Of a stretch of DNA of 64,000 nt, positions 19,474 through 28,066 are shown one piece after another. The translations under genes and the position numbers were made by a program. The DNA lies in contig NZ_AP023396.1 in NCBI RefSeq assembly GCF_014466955.1, positions 248,001 to 312,000 of the forward strand, given 5' to 3'. The first letter of the stretch is position 1, and every line of letters starts with the position of its first letter. Origin of the DNA: Nocardia wallacei. GTDB taxonomy: Bacteria > Actinomycetota > Actinomycetes > Mycobacteriales > Mycobacteriaceae. The notes under the pieces are model-generated. The model was not told the origin of the DNA and did no database searches. It saw nothing but the letters and a program-made list of their open reading frames with translations.

Positions 19474-20429
19474 CGCGGTATGTGATCGTGCGGGTGTTGC
19501 AGGCCGCTGCGGTGTTGTGGGCGGCGTTCACGGTTTCGTTCGCGGTCTTGTATCTGTTGCCTGGGGATCCGGTGGAGTTGGCGGCGGGGGCTACTCCGGG
19601 GACGCCGGTCGATCCCGCGGCGATCGCGGAGATGCGGGCGCGGTACGGGCTGGATCAGCCGATGTGGCAGCAGTATCGGACGGCGCTCACCCACGACGTG
19701 CAGGGTGATCTGGGCAGGTCGCTGAGTACCGGGCAGTCGGTGACCGGGGCGCTTGCCGAGGCGCTGCCGACGACCCTCGCGCTGGCCTCGTTCGCGCTGG
19801 CGCTGGCGGTGGTGTTCGGCACCGCGCTCGCGCTGGCCGCCACCTACACCGAAAGCCGGTGGCTGCGTGGGCTATTGACCGCGCTGCCGCCGATAGGCGC
19901 GTCGGCCCCGACGTTCTGGGTGGGACTGCTGCTGTTGCAACTGTTCTCGTTCCGGCTGCGCTGGGTGCCTGCCTTCGGCGGCACCGGGTTACAAGGAACG
20001 CTGCTGCCCGCGGTGACGCTGGCGATCCCCGTCGGCGCGGTCATCGCGCAGGTGCTCCACACCAGCTTGGCGCAGACCTGGCGGCAGCCCTTCGTGGAAG
20101 TGGCGCTGGCCAAGGGCGCCTCGCGCTGGTGGGTCCAGCTGCGCCACGTCCTGCGTCCCGCGGTCGCTCCCGCTCTCACCGTCGCGGGCGTGTGGGTCGG
20201 CACGGTGCTCGCCGGTTCGGTCATCGTCGAAACCGTCTTCTCCCGTGCGGGCCTCGGCCGCCTCACCCAGACCGCCGTGCTGAACCAGGACATCCCGGTG
20301 GTTCAGGGCATCGTCATGCTCACCGCCGTCGCCTTCGTCCTGGTCAACCTCGCCGTCGACCTGGTGTACCCGGCGCTGGACCCCCGTGTCGCCCAAGCCT
20401 TCCGAGTAAAGGAGCCGTCCCATGCGTAG
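19470..20429 (+). CDS. OppB/DppB-type ABC transporter permease
   Basis: 319 aa from GTG 19470. The start TRYVIVRVLQAAAVLWAAFTVSFAVLYLLPGDPVE is the standard first helix of dipeptide/nickel-type permeases. Further features are GLDQPMWQQYRTAL, the six-helix pattern and the EAA loop FVEVALAKGASRWWVQLRHVLRPAVAP. It pairs with the permease at 20598 and the dual ATPase at 21470. In this riboswitch-controlled, monooxygenase-rich operon the cargo is more likely a sulfur compound than a peptide; that is inference. Confidence 0.9.
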   Translation: MTRYVIVRVLQAAAVLWAAFTVSFAVLYLLPGDPVELAAGATPGTPVDPAAIAEMRARYGLDQPMWQQYRTALTHDVQGDLGRSLSTGQSVTGALAEALPTTLALASFALALAVVFGTALALAATYTESRWLRGLLTALPPIGASAPTFWVGLLLLQLFSFRLRWVPAFGGTGLQGTLLPAVTLAIPVGAVIAQVLHTSLAQTWRQPFVEVALAKGASRWWVQLRHVLRPAVAPALTVAGVWVGTVLAGSVIVETVFSRAGLGRLTQTAVLNQDIPVVQGIVMLTAVAFVLVNLAVDLVYPALDPRVAQAFRVKEPSHA

Positions 20430-20601
20430 GGACGAGGTGGATGCCCCGCCGGGGCGTCCCGGGAAGACGCCCCGATCGCGCGTCGCGGCGGTGACGACGC
20501 GGCCGTCGCGGGTGGGGCGTGCCTACGGAGAGCCGGAAGCTCCGCATCGGGCGGACTCGGTTCCCGCGCCGAACGCGGTGGAGACAGGAGTGGGGGAGTG
20601 A
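20422..20601 (+). CDS. Candidate 59-aa intercistronic ORF
   Basis: ATG 20422 has a strong AAAGGAG 8 nt upstream, overlaps the OppB-like stop by 8 bp, and its TGA overlaps the GTG of the next permease (GTGA). It encodes MRRDEVDAPPGRPGKTPRS, then a disordered Arg/Pro/Ala-rich chain. The good ribosome site suggests translation begins here and couples to the second permease. Alternatively a frameshift has separated an N-terminal extension from that permease. No homologue recognised. Confidence 0.4.
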   Translation: MRRDEVDAPPGRPGKTPRSRVAAVTTRPSRVGRAYGEPEAPHRADSVPAPNAVETGVGE

Positions 20602-21473
20602 GCGAGTCGGTTGCTGTGGGACCGGGCGTGGTGCCTCGGGTCGCGGCGCCCAGCGCCGTGTCCGTAGTGCGGGTGTTGCGCGACAACGTGTTCGCGGTGC
20701 TCGCCGGACTGGTGCTGGTTGTGGTGCTGGGGTGGGCGGTGGCGCCCGGGGTGTTCAGTGGGCGTGATCCGCTGGTGGGGGTGCCGGGGGAGAAGTTGCG
20801 CGGGCCGAGTGTGGAGCATTGGTTCGGGACGGACAATTTGGGCCGGGACGTCTATACGCGGGTGGTGCACGCGGCCGAGTTGTCGTTGACGGCAACTGTT
20901 TTCGCGGTGGTGATCGGGCTGGTGTTCGGGACGCTGGTCGGCCTGGTAGCCGGGGCGATCGGCGGTGCCGTGGACGCGGTGATCATGCGGATTGTCGACG
21001 TGCTGCTGTCGATCCCGGAGTTGCTCACCTCGCTGGCACTGGTGACCGTGCTCGGGTTCGGGACCCGCAATGTCGCGATCGCGGTCGGAGTGGCGTTGGT
21101 CGCGCGCTTCGCCCGCGTGATGCGGACCGAGGTGCTGCGGGTGCGGCGCGCGCAGTACGTGGAGGCGGCGCTGGCGAGTGGGGTGCGGTGGCCGGTGGTG
21201 CTGGTGCGGCACGTGTTGCGCAATGCGTACGCCCCCGTGGCGGCGTTGGCCGCGGTCGAGTTCGGTGTCGCCGTGCTGGCGGTCTCGTCGCTGAGCTTCC
21301 TCGGCTACGGCGCCACCCCGCCGACACCGGAATGGGGCTCGCTCATTTCCGAGGGCCGCAACTACCTGGCCACCTCCTGGTGGATGACGACCCTGCCCGG
21401 TCTGGTCATCGTGGCGGTCGTGCTGTCCGCGCAACACCTGGGCCGCACCATCGCGCGGGACGGTGACCGGTGA
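20598..21473 (+). CDS. OppC/DppC-type ABC transporter permease
   Basis: 291 aa from GTG 20598. It has the N-terminal helix VFAVLAGLVLVVVLGWAV, the periplasmic segment HWFGTDNLGRDVYTRVVHAAELSL diagnostic of DppC proteins, and the EAA loop YVEAALASGVRWPVVLVRHVLRNAYAP. It ends with a GTGA overlap to the ATPase gene. It forms the second half of the membrane channel with the 19470 product. Confidence 0.9.
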   Translation: MSESVAVGPGVVPRVAAPSAVSVVRVLRDNVFAVLAGLVLVVVLGWAVAPGVFSGRDPLVGVPGEKLRGPSVEHWFGTDNLGRDVYTRVVHAAELSLTATVFAVVIGLVFGTLVGLVAGAIGGAVDAVIMRIVDVLLSIPELLTSLALVTVLGFGTRNVAIAVGVALVARFARVMRTEVLRVRRAQYVEAALASGVRWPVVLVRHVLRNAYAPVAALAAVEFGVAVLAVSSLSFLGYGATPPTPEWGSLISEGRNYLATSWWMTTLPGLVIVAVVLSAQHLGRTIARDGDR

Positions 21474-23116
21474 GCGCGGCGGTGGAGCGGCTACCGGAGC
21501 CGCTGCTGCGCATTGATGAACTGCGGGTGCGTTACGGCGACGGAACGCGGTCGACGGCCGTCGCCGGGGCGACGCTCACGGTCTCGCCGGGGGAGACCGT
21601 GGCGTTGGTCGGCGAATCCGGCTCCGGCAAGTCGACTCTCGCGCACGCGGTGATCGGCCTGCTGCACGGCGGCACGATCATCGGCGGCACCATCCACTTC
21701 GACGGCGAACGCATCGACGACGCCCCGCAGCGCCGCCTGCGCCGATTGCGCGGCGCGCGTATCGGTTTGGTGCCGCAGGACCCGGGCACCTCGCTGAATC
21801 CCGTGCTGCGCATCGGCGATCAGGTCGCCGAGACCCTGCGCATCCACGGCCGCGCCACCCGCAGGACCGGGTGGGCGCAGGCGGTGCGCATCCTCGAGGA
21901 GGCCGGGCTCGACCGCCCCGAACTGCGGGCGCGGCAATACCCCCAGGACCTGTCCGGCGGGCAGCGCCAGCGAGTGCTCATCGGCATGGCGCTGGCCTGC
22001 GGCCCCGACCTGGTGATCGCCGACGAGCCGACCAGCGCGCTGGACGTCACCGTGCAGCGCCGCATCCTCGACCACCTGGCCGGGCGCACCGCCGAGTCCG
22101 GCACCGCGGTCCTGCTGATCACCCACGACCTCGGCGTCGCGGCGGACCGAGCCGACCGGATCGCGGTGATGCGTGGCGGCGAGATAGTCGAAATCGGCGA
22201 TACCGCAGAGGTGTCGGCCGCCCCTCGGCACGAGTACACGCGCCGGTTGTTGTCCGCCGTTCCCGCGCTGGACGCCGCGACGCGCCCGCCGCGTCCGGCG
22301 GCCGGCCGGCCGTTGCTGGCCGCCACGGGACTACGCCGCACGTTCCGGGTCGGCCCGCGCACCACGCTGACCGCGGTGGACGATGTCGCCCTGCACGTGG
22401 ATCGCGGCGAAACCCTCGCCCTGGTCGGCGAATCCGGTTCCGGCAAGACCACCACCGCGCGGATCGTCGCCCGCCTCGACCGACCAGACGCCGGGACGAT
22501 CACCTTCGACGGACACGACATCGGCGGTCTGCGCGGCGGACGGCTGCGCGCACTGCGCCGCCGCATCCAGGTGGTGTACCAGAACCCGTACGCGTCACTG
22601 AATCCCAAGCTCACCGTGGCGCAGGCGATCTCGGAACCGTTGCGCGCCTTAGGCATCGGTGACCGGCGCGCCCGGCGCGTTCGGGTCGCCGAGCTGCTCG
22701 AGCAGGTCGCGCTGCCCGCCGACTATCTGAACCGCCGGCCCGGCGCGCTCTCCGGCGGCCAGCGCCAGCGCGTAGCGATCGCCCGCGCCCTGGCCCTGCA
22801 CCCGGATCTGGTGGTGTTCGACGAACCCGTGTCGGCACTGGATGTCTCGGTGCAGGCGCAGATTCTCGAACTGCTGGAGCGACTGCAGCGCGACCTCGAC
22901 CTGAGCTACCTGTTCATCACCCACGACCTGGCCGTGGTGCGCCGCATCGCCGATCGGGTCGCGGTCATGCGCGCCGGCGAGATCGTCGAGACGGGCATCA
23001 CCTCGGACATCTTCGCGACACCTCGACACGAATACACCCGCGACCTGCTGACCGCGATCCCGGGCGCCGTACGCGAGCCGACCGCACGGCCCGCTCCGAT
23101 CGAAAGGACGGCCTGA
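21470..23116 (+). CDS. Fused dual ABC ATPase (DppD-DppF type)
   Basis: 548 aa with two complete ABC cassettes in one chain. The first has [28 protein letters not shown] and [10 protein letters not shown]; the second has [29 protein letters not shown] and [10 protein letters not shown]. Both have dipeptide-type D-loops and the tail motif APRHEYTR / [11 protein letters not shown]. The fusion replaces separate DppD and DppF subunits. It completes the transporter with both permeases, but no substrate-binding protein gene lies in this operon. Confidence 0.92.
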   Translation: MSAAVERLPEPLLRIDELRVRYGDGTRSTAVAGATLTVSPGETVALVGESGSGKSTLAHAVIGLLHGGTIIGGTIHFDGERIDDAPQRRLRRLRGARIGLVPQDPGTSLNPVLRIGDQVAETLRIHGRATRRTGWAQAVRILEEAGLDRPELRARQYPQDLSGGQRQRVLIGMALACGPDLVIADEPTSALDVTVQRRILDHLAGRTAESGTAVLLITHDLGVAADRADRIAVMRGGEIVEIGDTAEVSAAPRHEYTRRLLSAVPALDAATRPPRPAAGRPLLAATGLRRTFRVGPRTTLTAVDDVALHVDRGETLALVGESGSGKTTTARIVARLDRPDAGTITFDGHDIGGLRGGRLRALRRRIQVVYQNPYASLNPKLTVAQAISEPLRALGIGDRRARRVRVAELLEQVALPADYLNRRPGALSGGQRQRVAIARALALHPDLVVFDEPVSALDVSVQAQILELLERLQRDLDLSYLFITHDLAVVRRIADRVAVMRAGEIVETGITSDIFATPRHEYTRDLLTAIPGAVREPTARPAPIERTA

Positions 23117-24196
23117 ATGCCGCTGCCCAACCCACTGCTGCTCGGTGTCGAACTGTCCGGCACCGGAACCCATCCCGCCTCCTGGCGACGGCCCGACTCC
23201 CGCGCCGAGGGTCTGTTCACCGCGGACTACTGGGTCGACGCGATAGCCGAGGCCGACGCCGCGGGGCTCGACTTCGCCTTCCTGCCCGATTCGTTCGCGT
23301 TGCAATCCGCCGGAGCGAGTGGGCGATTGGAGGCGGTCGGCACGGCTGCTCGCGCCGCGGCCGCGACCCGGCGCATCGGTCTGGTGCCGCAGGCCCCCGT
23401 CACCCACACCGAGCCGTTCCACCTCTCGAAAGCCGTTGCCAGCCTGGACTTCGCGACCTACGGCCGGGCCGGCTGGGAGGCCACGGTGTCGCGCGGGCAG
23501 GCGAAGTTGTTCGGGCGCAAGGGCGAGCAGGACGAAGTGTCGCTATGGCACGAGGCCGACGAGGCGATCGAGGTGGTGACCCGGCTGTGGGACAGCTGGG
23601 AGGACGACGCCGAGATCCGCGACCGGTCCACCGGCCGCTTCATCGACCGCGACAAGCTGCACTACATCGACTTCGCCGGGGACAACTTCGCGGTGAAGGG
23701 CCCATCGATCACGCCGCGCTCGCCGCAGGGACAACCGCTGGTCGCGGTGCGCGCCGCCGATCCGCACAGCACCCGGGTGGCGGTACACCGCGCCGATCTG
23801 ATCCGGATCGCGGCCACCGACCTCGCCGCGGCGGCACAGACACGCGGGGAGCTGCGGGCCGCCGTCGCCGCGGCGGGCCGCGACCCGAACCTGGTGCGGG
23901 TGCTGGTCGACCTCGACGTGCACGTAGCCGCGACCGACGACCAAGCCGCCCTCGACATCGCCCAGCTCGAGGTGTGGACGCCGACCGATCCGTCGAACAC
24001 ACTGCGCCACATCGGCACTCCGCATTCGGTGCGCGCGGTGTTCGAGCAGGTCCGCGCCGAATGCGCGGGTGACGGCGTGGTGCTGCGCCCACTCGCGCTG
24101 TCCGCGTTCATCGCGCAATTGCCCCGGATCGCACCGACGCTGCGTGAGCGCCTCGGCCTGCCCCGCCCGGCCAACCGCTACGCGACCATTTCCTGA
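23117..24196 (+). CDS. Luciferase-like flavin-dependent monooxygenase (NtaA/SnaA-like)
   Basis: 359 aa, starting directly after the ATPase stop. Motifs: NPLLLGVELSGTGTHPASWRRP, DAAGLDFAFLPDSFALQ, TRRIGLVPQAPVTHTEPFHLSKAVASLDFATYGRAGWEATVSRG. These match the NtaA/SnaA branch of LLM oxidoreductases, here somewhat short. It probably oxidises a sulfur- or nitrogen-containing substrate with reduced FMN. The substrate cannot be named from sequence. It is in the same operon as two further LLM genes. Confidence 0.83.
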   Translation: MPLPNPLLLGVELSGTGTHPASWRRPDSRAEGLFTADYWVDAIAEADAAGLDFAFLPDSFALQSAGASGRLEAVGTAARAAAATRRIGLVPQAPVTHTEPFHLSKAVASLDFATYGRAGWEATVSRGQAKLFGRKGEQDEVSLWHEADEAIEVVTRLWDSWEDDAEIRDRSTGRFIDRDKLHYIDFAGDNFAVKGPSITPRSPQGQPLVAVRAADPHSTRVAVHRADLIRIAATDLAAAAQTRGELRAAVAAAGRDPNLVRVLVDLDVHVAATDDQAALDIAQLEVWTPTDPSNTLRHIGTPHSVRAVFEQVRAECAGDGVVLRPLALSAFIAQLPRIAPTLRERLGLPRPANRYATIS

Positions 24197-24204
24197 GGAC
24201 GAGG

Positions 24205-25569
24205 ATGTCGAAAAGCAAGGTACGCAAGCAGATTCATTTGGCCGCTCATTTTCCGGGCGTCAACAACACCACGGTCTGGAGCGATCCGGACGCGCACAGC
24301 CAGATCGAGTTCGACTCGTTCGTGCACCTGGCCCGCACCGCCGAGCGCGGCCTGTTCGACTTCTTCTTCCTGGCCGAGGGGCTGCGGCTGCGCGAGCACC
24401 GCGGCCGCATCTTCGACCTGGACGTCGTGGGCCGCCCGGACACGTTCACCGTGCTCAACGCCCTGGCCGGGGTCACCACCCGGCTCGGGCTCGCGGGGAC
24501 CATCAACACCACGTTCAACGAGCCGTTCGAGCTGGCGAAGCAGTTCGCGACGCTCGACCACCTGTCCGGTGGCCGCGCCGCCTGGAATGCCGTCACCTCC
24601 TCCGACGCGTTCACCGGCGAGAACTTCCGTCGCGGCGGCTATCTCCCGCACGCCGAACGGTATGTCCGCGCCGCCGAGGTGATCGACGCCACCCGCGCGC
24701 TGTGGGACAGCTGGCCGGCCGACGCGCTGCTGGTGGACCGGGAGCGTGGTGTGTTCGCGCGGCCCGCGCCCAGCGTGCGCGTCGACAGCAGCCAGTTCGA
24801 CATCGAGGGTCGCTTCGTCCTGCCGCGCAGCCCGCAGGGTTACCCGGTGCAACTGCAGGCCGGTGACTCCGAGGAGGGGCGCGAGTTCGGGGCCGCGAAG
24901 GCCGACGCCATCTTCAGCCGCCACGGTGAACTCGAGGAGGGGCAGCGGTTCTACACCGATATGAAGGCGCGGCTGGCGAAATACGGCCGCGCCCGCGACG
25001 ATCTGAAGATCCTGCCCGCCGCCACCTTCGTACTCGGCGACAGCCGCGCCGACGCCGAGGAGCGGGCCCGCCACATCCGATCGCAGCAGGTCGGACCGCA
25101 AACCGCCATCGCCTTCCTCGAACAGGTCTGGGGCCGTGACCTTTCCGGCTACGACCCCGACGGTCCGCTGCCCGCCGAGGACCCGGTGGACAACGTGGAC
25201 ATCACCCGCGGCCGCGTCCGCCACGCCAAGGACCCGCGTGCGGTCGCGGAGGACTGGCGGGCGCGGGCGGAGGCGGGCAACCTCAGCATCCGCGAACTCA
25301 TCATCGAGGTGACCGCGCGGCAGCAGTTCGTCGGCTCACCGAGCGAGGTGGCCGCCGAGATCGATCACTACGTACAGAGCGACGCCGCCGACGGCTTCAT
25401 CCTCGTGCCGCACCTGACCCCCGGCGGGCTCGACGAATTCGTCGCCAAGGTGGTCCCGGAATTGCAGGAGCGCGGCAGTTTCCGGACCGAGTACACCGGA
25501 ACGACCCTGCGCGAGCACCTGGGTGTGCGCCATCCCCACCAGAGCAGCGAAGGAGTACGGGCGTCATGA
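24205..25569 (+). CDS. NtaA/DmoA-family flavin-dependent monooxygenase
   Basis: 454 aa, the usual length of the NtaA/DmoA/DszA group. Motifs: QIHLAAHFPGVNNTTVW, RGLFDFFFLAEGLRLREH, TINTTFNEPFELAKQFATLDHLSGGRAAWNAVTS, QAGDSEEGREFGAAKADAIFS and LVPHLTPGGLDEFV. This group includes dimethylsulfide (DmoA) and dibenzothiophene sulfone (DszA) monooxygenases, consistent with a role in releasing sulfur. The exact substrate is unknown. It overlaps the next gene by ATGA. Confidence 0.88.
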   Translation: MSKSKVRKQIHLAAHFPGVNNTTVWSDPDAHSQIEFDSFVHLARTAERGLFDFFFLAEGLRLREHRGRIFDLDVVGRPDTFTVLNALAGVTTRLGLAGTINTTFNEPFELAKQFATLDHLSGGRAAWNAVTSSDAFTGENFRRGGYLPHAERYVRAAEVIDATRALWDSWPADALLVDRERGVFARPAPSVRVDSSQFDIEGRFVLPRSPQGYPVQLQAGDSEEGREFGAAKADAIFSRHGELEEGQRFYTDMKARLAKYGRARDDLKILPAATFVLGDSRADAEERARHIRSQQVGPQTAIAFLEQVWGRDLSGYDPDGPLPAEDPVDNVDITRGRVRHAKDPRAVAEDWRARAEAGNLSIRELIIEVTARQQFVGSPSEVAAEIDHYVQSDAADGFILVPHLTPGGLDEFVAKVVPELQERGSFRTEYTGTTLREHLGVRHPHQSSEGVRAS

Positions 25570-26699
25570 GCGTTCCGCTGTCAGTCCTGGATCTGTCCCC
25601 GGTCAGCGCCGGGTCCACGCCGCAGCAGGCGCTGCGCAACAGCGTCGATCTGGCTCGGCACGCGGAATCGTGGGGATACCGGCGCTTCTGGCTGGTCGAG
25701 CATCATTTCGTGCAGGTCGCCAGCTCCTCCACGGCGACGCTGATCGGGCTGATAGCGGCCGCCACCACCACCATTCGCGTCGGCTCGGCGGCGGTGCAGC
25801 TCGGGCACCACACGTCCGCCTCGGTGGTGGAGGCGTTCGGGACGATCGACGCGCTGTATCCCGGGCGGCTCGATCTCGGTCTCGGGCGGTCGGCGCATCG
25901 GGTGGCCCAATTGCGTTCCGCCGGTGTGAAACCGGTGCCCGCGCCCATCCGGCCGACGCAGGTCCGCGACGGTGTGGTGATTCCGCCGCCGTTCATCCCC
26001 GGGCAGCAGCTCGATACCGCGCGGCTGGCGGCCTCGTTCCAGGCGCTGTTGCTGCCGGGGGCGAAGGCGATCGGCTATACCGAGCAGGTCGAGGAGATCC
26101 GCGCCCTGCTCGAGGGGCGCTATCGGACCGCGGACGGTGTTGCGCTGCAAGCGGTTCCGGGTGAGGGAGCGGACGTGGATCTCTGGTTGTTCGGCTCCAG
26201 CGGCGGTGAGAGCGCGCAGCTGGCGGGTCGTCTGGGGCTGCCGTTCGCGGCCAATTATCATGTGTCGCCCGGCACGATCCTGGAAACCGTTGCGGCGTAT
26301 CGGAACTCGTTCCGACCGTCGGCCCGCTACCCCGAGCCGTACCTGGTGGTGTCGGCGGACGTGGTGGTCGCCGAGGACGACGCGACCGCCCGACACCTGG
26401 CCTCCACCTTCGGCCACTGGGTCTACAGCATCCGCAGCGGCTCCGGTGCGGCGCGATACCAGGACCCCGACACCGCCGAGCCCCTCACCGAGCAACAGCA
26501 ACGCCTCGTCTACGACCGCGTCACCACCCAATTCGTCGGCACCCCCGCCGTCGTCACCCGACGCCTCACCGCCCTCCAACAACTCACCGGCGCGAACGAA
26601 CTCGTGATCACCTCGGTAACCCACCGCCACGAGGACCGGCTCACCTCCCACCGCCTCCTGGCCCGCGAATGGGGGCTGTCGCACGTACGCGCGGCCTGA
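25566..26699 (+). CDS. MsnO8-family LLM oxidoreductase
   Basis: 377 aa, last gene of the riboswitch operon. It begins LSVLDLSPVSAGSTPQQAL and continues DLARHAESWGYRRFWLVEHHFVQVASSS, IRVGSAAVQLGHHTSASVVEAFGTIDALYPGRLDLGLGR. The L-D-x-S-P-V opening and W-L-V-E-H-H are typical of the MsnO8 subfamily of luciferase-like proteins. Reaction unknown; placement suggests organosulfur metabolism. No clear terminator follows. Confidence 0.83.
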   Translation: MSVPLSVLDLSPVSAGSTPQQALRNSVDLARHAESWGYRRFWLVEHHFVQVASSSTATLIGLIAAATTTIRVGSAAVQLGHHTSASVVEAFGTIDALYPGRLDLGLGRSAHRVAQLRSAGVKPVPAPIRPTQVRDGVVIPPPFIPGQQLDTARLAASFQALLLPGAKAIGYTEQVEEIRALLEGRYRTADGVALQAVPGEGADVDLWLFGSSGGESAQLAGRLGLPFAANYHVSPGTILETVAAYRNSFRPSARYPEPYLVVSADVVVAEDDATARHLASTFGHWVYSIRSGSGAARYQDPDTAEPLTEQQQRLVYDRVTTQFVGTPAVVTRRLTALQQLTGANELVITSVTHRHEDRLTSHRLLAREWGLSHVRAA

Positions 26700-26718
26700 G
26701 CAGCCCGCGGCGCCGCGC

Positions 26719-27084
26719 TCAGTGGGCCAGGAATTCGAGGCGGTTGCCTACGCCGTCGTGGGTGTGGAAGCGGCGGCGGCCGGGGATTTCGGTCGGGTCT
26801 GCCCAGAGGACGGGATAGCCCGCTGCGGTCAGCGCCGCGGCGGTTGTGTCGATGTCCACCATGAATGCCGGGTGGGCCTTTCGGGCTGGGCGGAAATCGG
26901 TTTCGATGCCGATGTGAATTTCGCCGTCGGGGCCGCCGAGACCGGGGATTCGGAACCAGCAGCCGCCGCGGGCTGCCAGTGCGGCTGGTTTGGGGAGTTC
27001 CGGCCAGCCGAGTATGCCGGTGTAGAAGGCACGCTGGCGGGCTTCGCTGCCTGGGGGACTGCTGACTTGGACGTGGTGGATCAT
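26719..27084 (-). CDS. VOC (glyoxalase/bleomycin-resistance-like) protein
   Basis: 121 aa from ATG 27084 (MIHHVQVSSPPGSEARQRAFYTGILGWPEL); a further ATG at 27126 is less likely. The metal-site pattern H4...E (IHIGIETDF) and the second half with PVLWADPTEIPGRRRFHTHDGVGNRLEFL follow the vicinal-oxygen-chelate fold. The final G-N-R-L-E-F is the usual closing motif. Substrate unknown. It converges on the monooxygenase operon. Confidence 0.85.
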   Translation of the reverse strand: MIHHVQVSSPPGSEARQRAFYTGILGWPELPKPAALAARGGCWFRIPGLGGPDGEIHIGIETDFRPARKAHPAFMVDIDTTAAALTAAGYPVLWADPTEIPGRRRFHTHDGVGNRLEFLAH

Positions 27085-27147
27085 CACATGAGGGTATTCC
27101 GGGAAACGGGAGGGGAATGCTTGCACAGCTTGCCGGATTGATGCGGG

Positions 27148-27732
27148 TCACTCCTCGTCGGCCGCGATGATCTCCAGGACGCGCAGGCGATTCGACGGGT
27201 CGAGCAGCAGGGCGGCCGACCACAGGTAGCCGGAGAGCCCGAGGGGTGGTTTGGTGAAAGCGCTCGCGGGCGTGAAGAGGTCGGAGACACCGCGTTCGGG
27301 GAGGTAGCGGTAGGTCAGGGCGACCCATTCGTTGCCGCGGGCGTCGTAGATGACGGCATTGGCCATTTCCTCGGCGGTGGGGCGATCGGGCAGCCGGCCC
27401 TCGAGCATGATGCGGCGCGGCTCGCCCGAGGCGGTTTCCTCGGGCGTGAATTCCTCGCAATACCCTTCGAAGACGAGCCCGAAGCCCCATAGCGGCATTC
27501 CCGTGTGCTTGAGATGCGCCGCACGCAAATGTACGGGATGCATCTCCGATCCGGCGGTCTCCTCGTTCTCCAGCGGCCCCGCGGTGACGGTCATCTCGCC
27601 GCCCGCGTCGGCGGCGAACCCGAAGAACATCGGTGCCGAATCCCATTCGCGATGCTGATCGAGCATCCAGTGGGTGAGGTCGCGGATCGCTTCGTCGGTC
27701 GGGTAGTGGATGGTGACCGGGCCGGTCGTCAC
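27148..27732 (-). CDS. Conserved hypothetical protein
   Basis: 194 aa from GTG 27732 with GGAAGGA about 9 nt upstream. The product is acidic and soluble (MTTGPVTIHYPTDEAIRDL, WMLDQHREWDSAPMFFGF, HPVHLRAAHLKHTGMPLWGFGLVFEGYCEEF, ARGNEWVALTYRYLPERGVSDLF). I do not recognise a domain. The clean ribosome site and GC-rich third positions support it. It is downstream of, and separated by a terminator from, the DUF397/XRE pair. Confidence 0.7.
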   Translation of the reverse strand: MTTGPVTIHYPTDEAIRDLTHWMLDQHREWDSAPMFFGFAADAGGEMTVTAGPLENEETAGSEMHPVHLRAAHLKHTGMPLWGFGLVFEGYCEEFTPEETASGEPRRIMLEGRLPDRPTAEEMANAVIYDARGNEWVALTYRYLPERGVSDLFTPASAFTKPPLGLSGYLWSAALLLDPSNRLRVLEIIAADEE

Positions 27733-27767
27733 GTCGGCAGGTGTCCTTCCTCGGCTCGTACGAGAAC

Positions 27768-27798
27768 GGCCCTGCTCCACACGCGGTGGGGCAGGGCC
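27768..27798 (-). terminator. Terminator of the XRE-DUF397 operon
   Basis: GGCCCTGCTCCAC (27768-27780) pairs with GTGGGGCAGGGCC (27786-27798) with one G-U wobble around a short loop. The stem lies between the DUF397 gene and the next minus-strand gene. Confidence 0.7.
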
Positions 27799-27859
27799 GC
27801 CCAAAGGTCGCAACGAACTTACTGCGGCGGCTCGAACTTGCCGCCAGTGGTGGGCCGGG

Positions 27860-28066
27860 TCAGCCGAATCGGCCTGCCGCCGTGCCCGCGACGAAAGCGT
27901 CCCACTCGGCGGACTCGAAAACCAGCGCGGGCCCGCTCGGGTTCTTGGAGTCGCGGAGCCCGATATGGTCGCTGTCCAGGAATGCGACTTCCACGCACTC
28001 CTGGTTTGCTCCGCTTCGGCTGCTCTTGAACCAGCGAGCACCGGATAGATCAACGCTCACGCGCAT
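27860..28066 (-). CDS. DUF397 protein
   Basis: 68 aa with the full DUF397 pattern: LSGARWFKSSRSGANQECVEVAFLDSDHIGLRDSKNPSGPALVFESAEWDAFVA in outline (W-x-K-S-S-x-S, C-V-E-V, R-D-S-K, W-x-x-F). These small proteins partner with XRE/DUF5753 regulators in actinomycetes (WhiJ-type systems) and probably modulate their activity. The start overlaps the end of the regulator gene by 17 bp, so the two form one operon. Confidence 0.93.
   Translation of the reverse strand: MRVSVDLSGARWFKSSRSGANQECVEVAFLDSDHIGLRDSKNPSGPALVFESAEWDAFVAGTAAGRFG

Noticed and set aside
20523..21437. 304-aa His/Arg-rich frame antisense to the OppC-like gene
   Set aside because: Low-complexity shadow of a clear permease gene.
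18071..26699. Bioluminescence (lux) genes
   Set aside because: The luciferase-like barrel is shared by many flavin monooxygenases. No luxCDE genes, and the S-box context points to sulfur metabolism.
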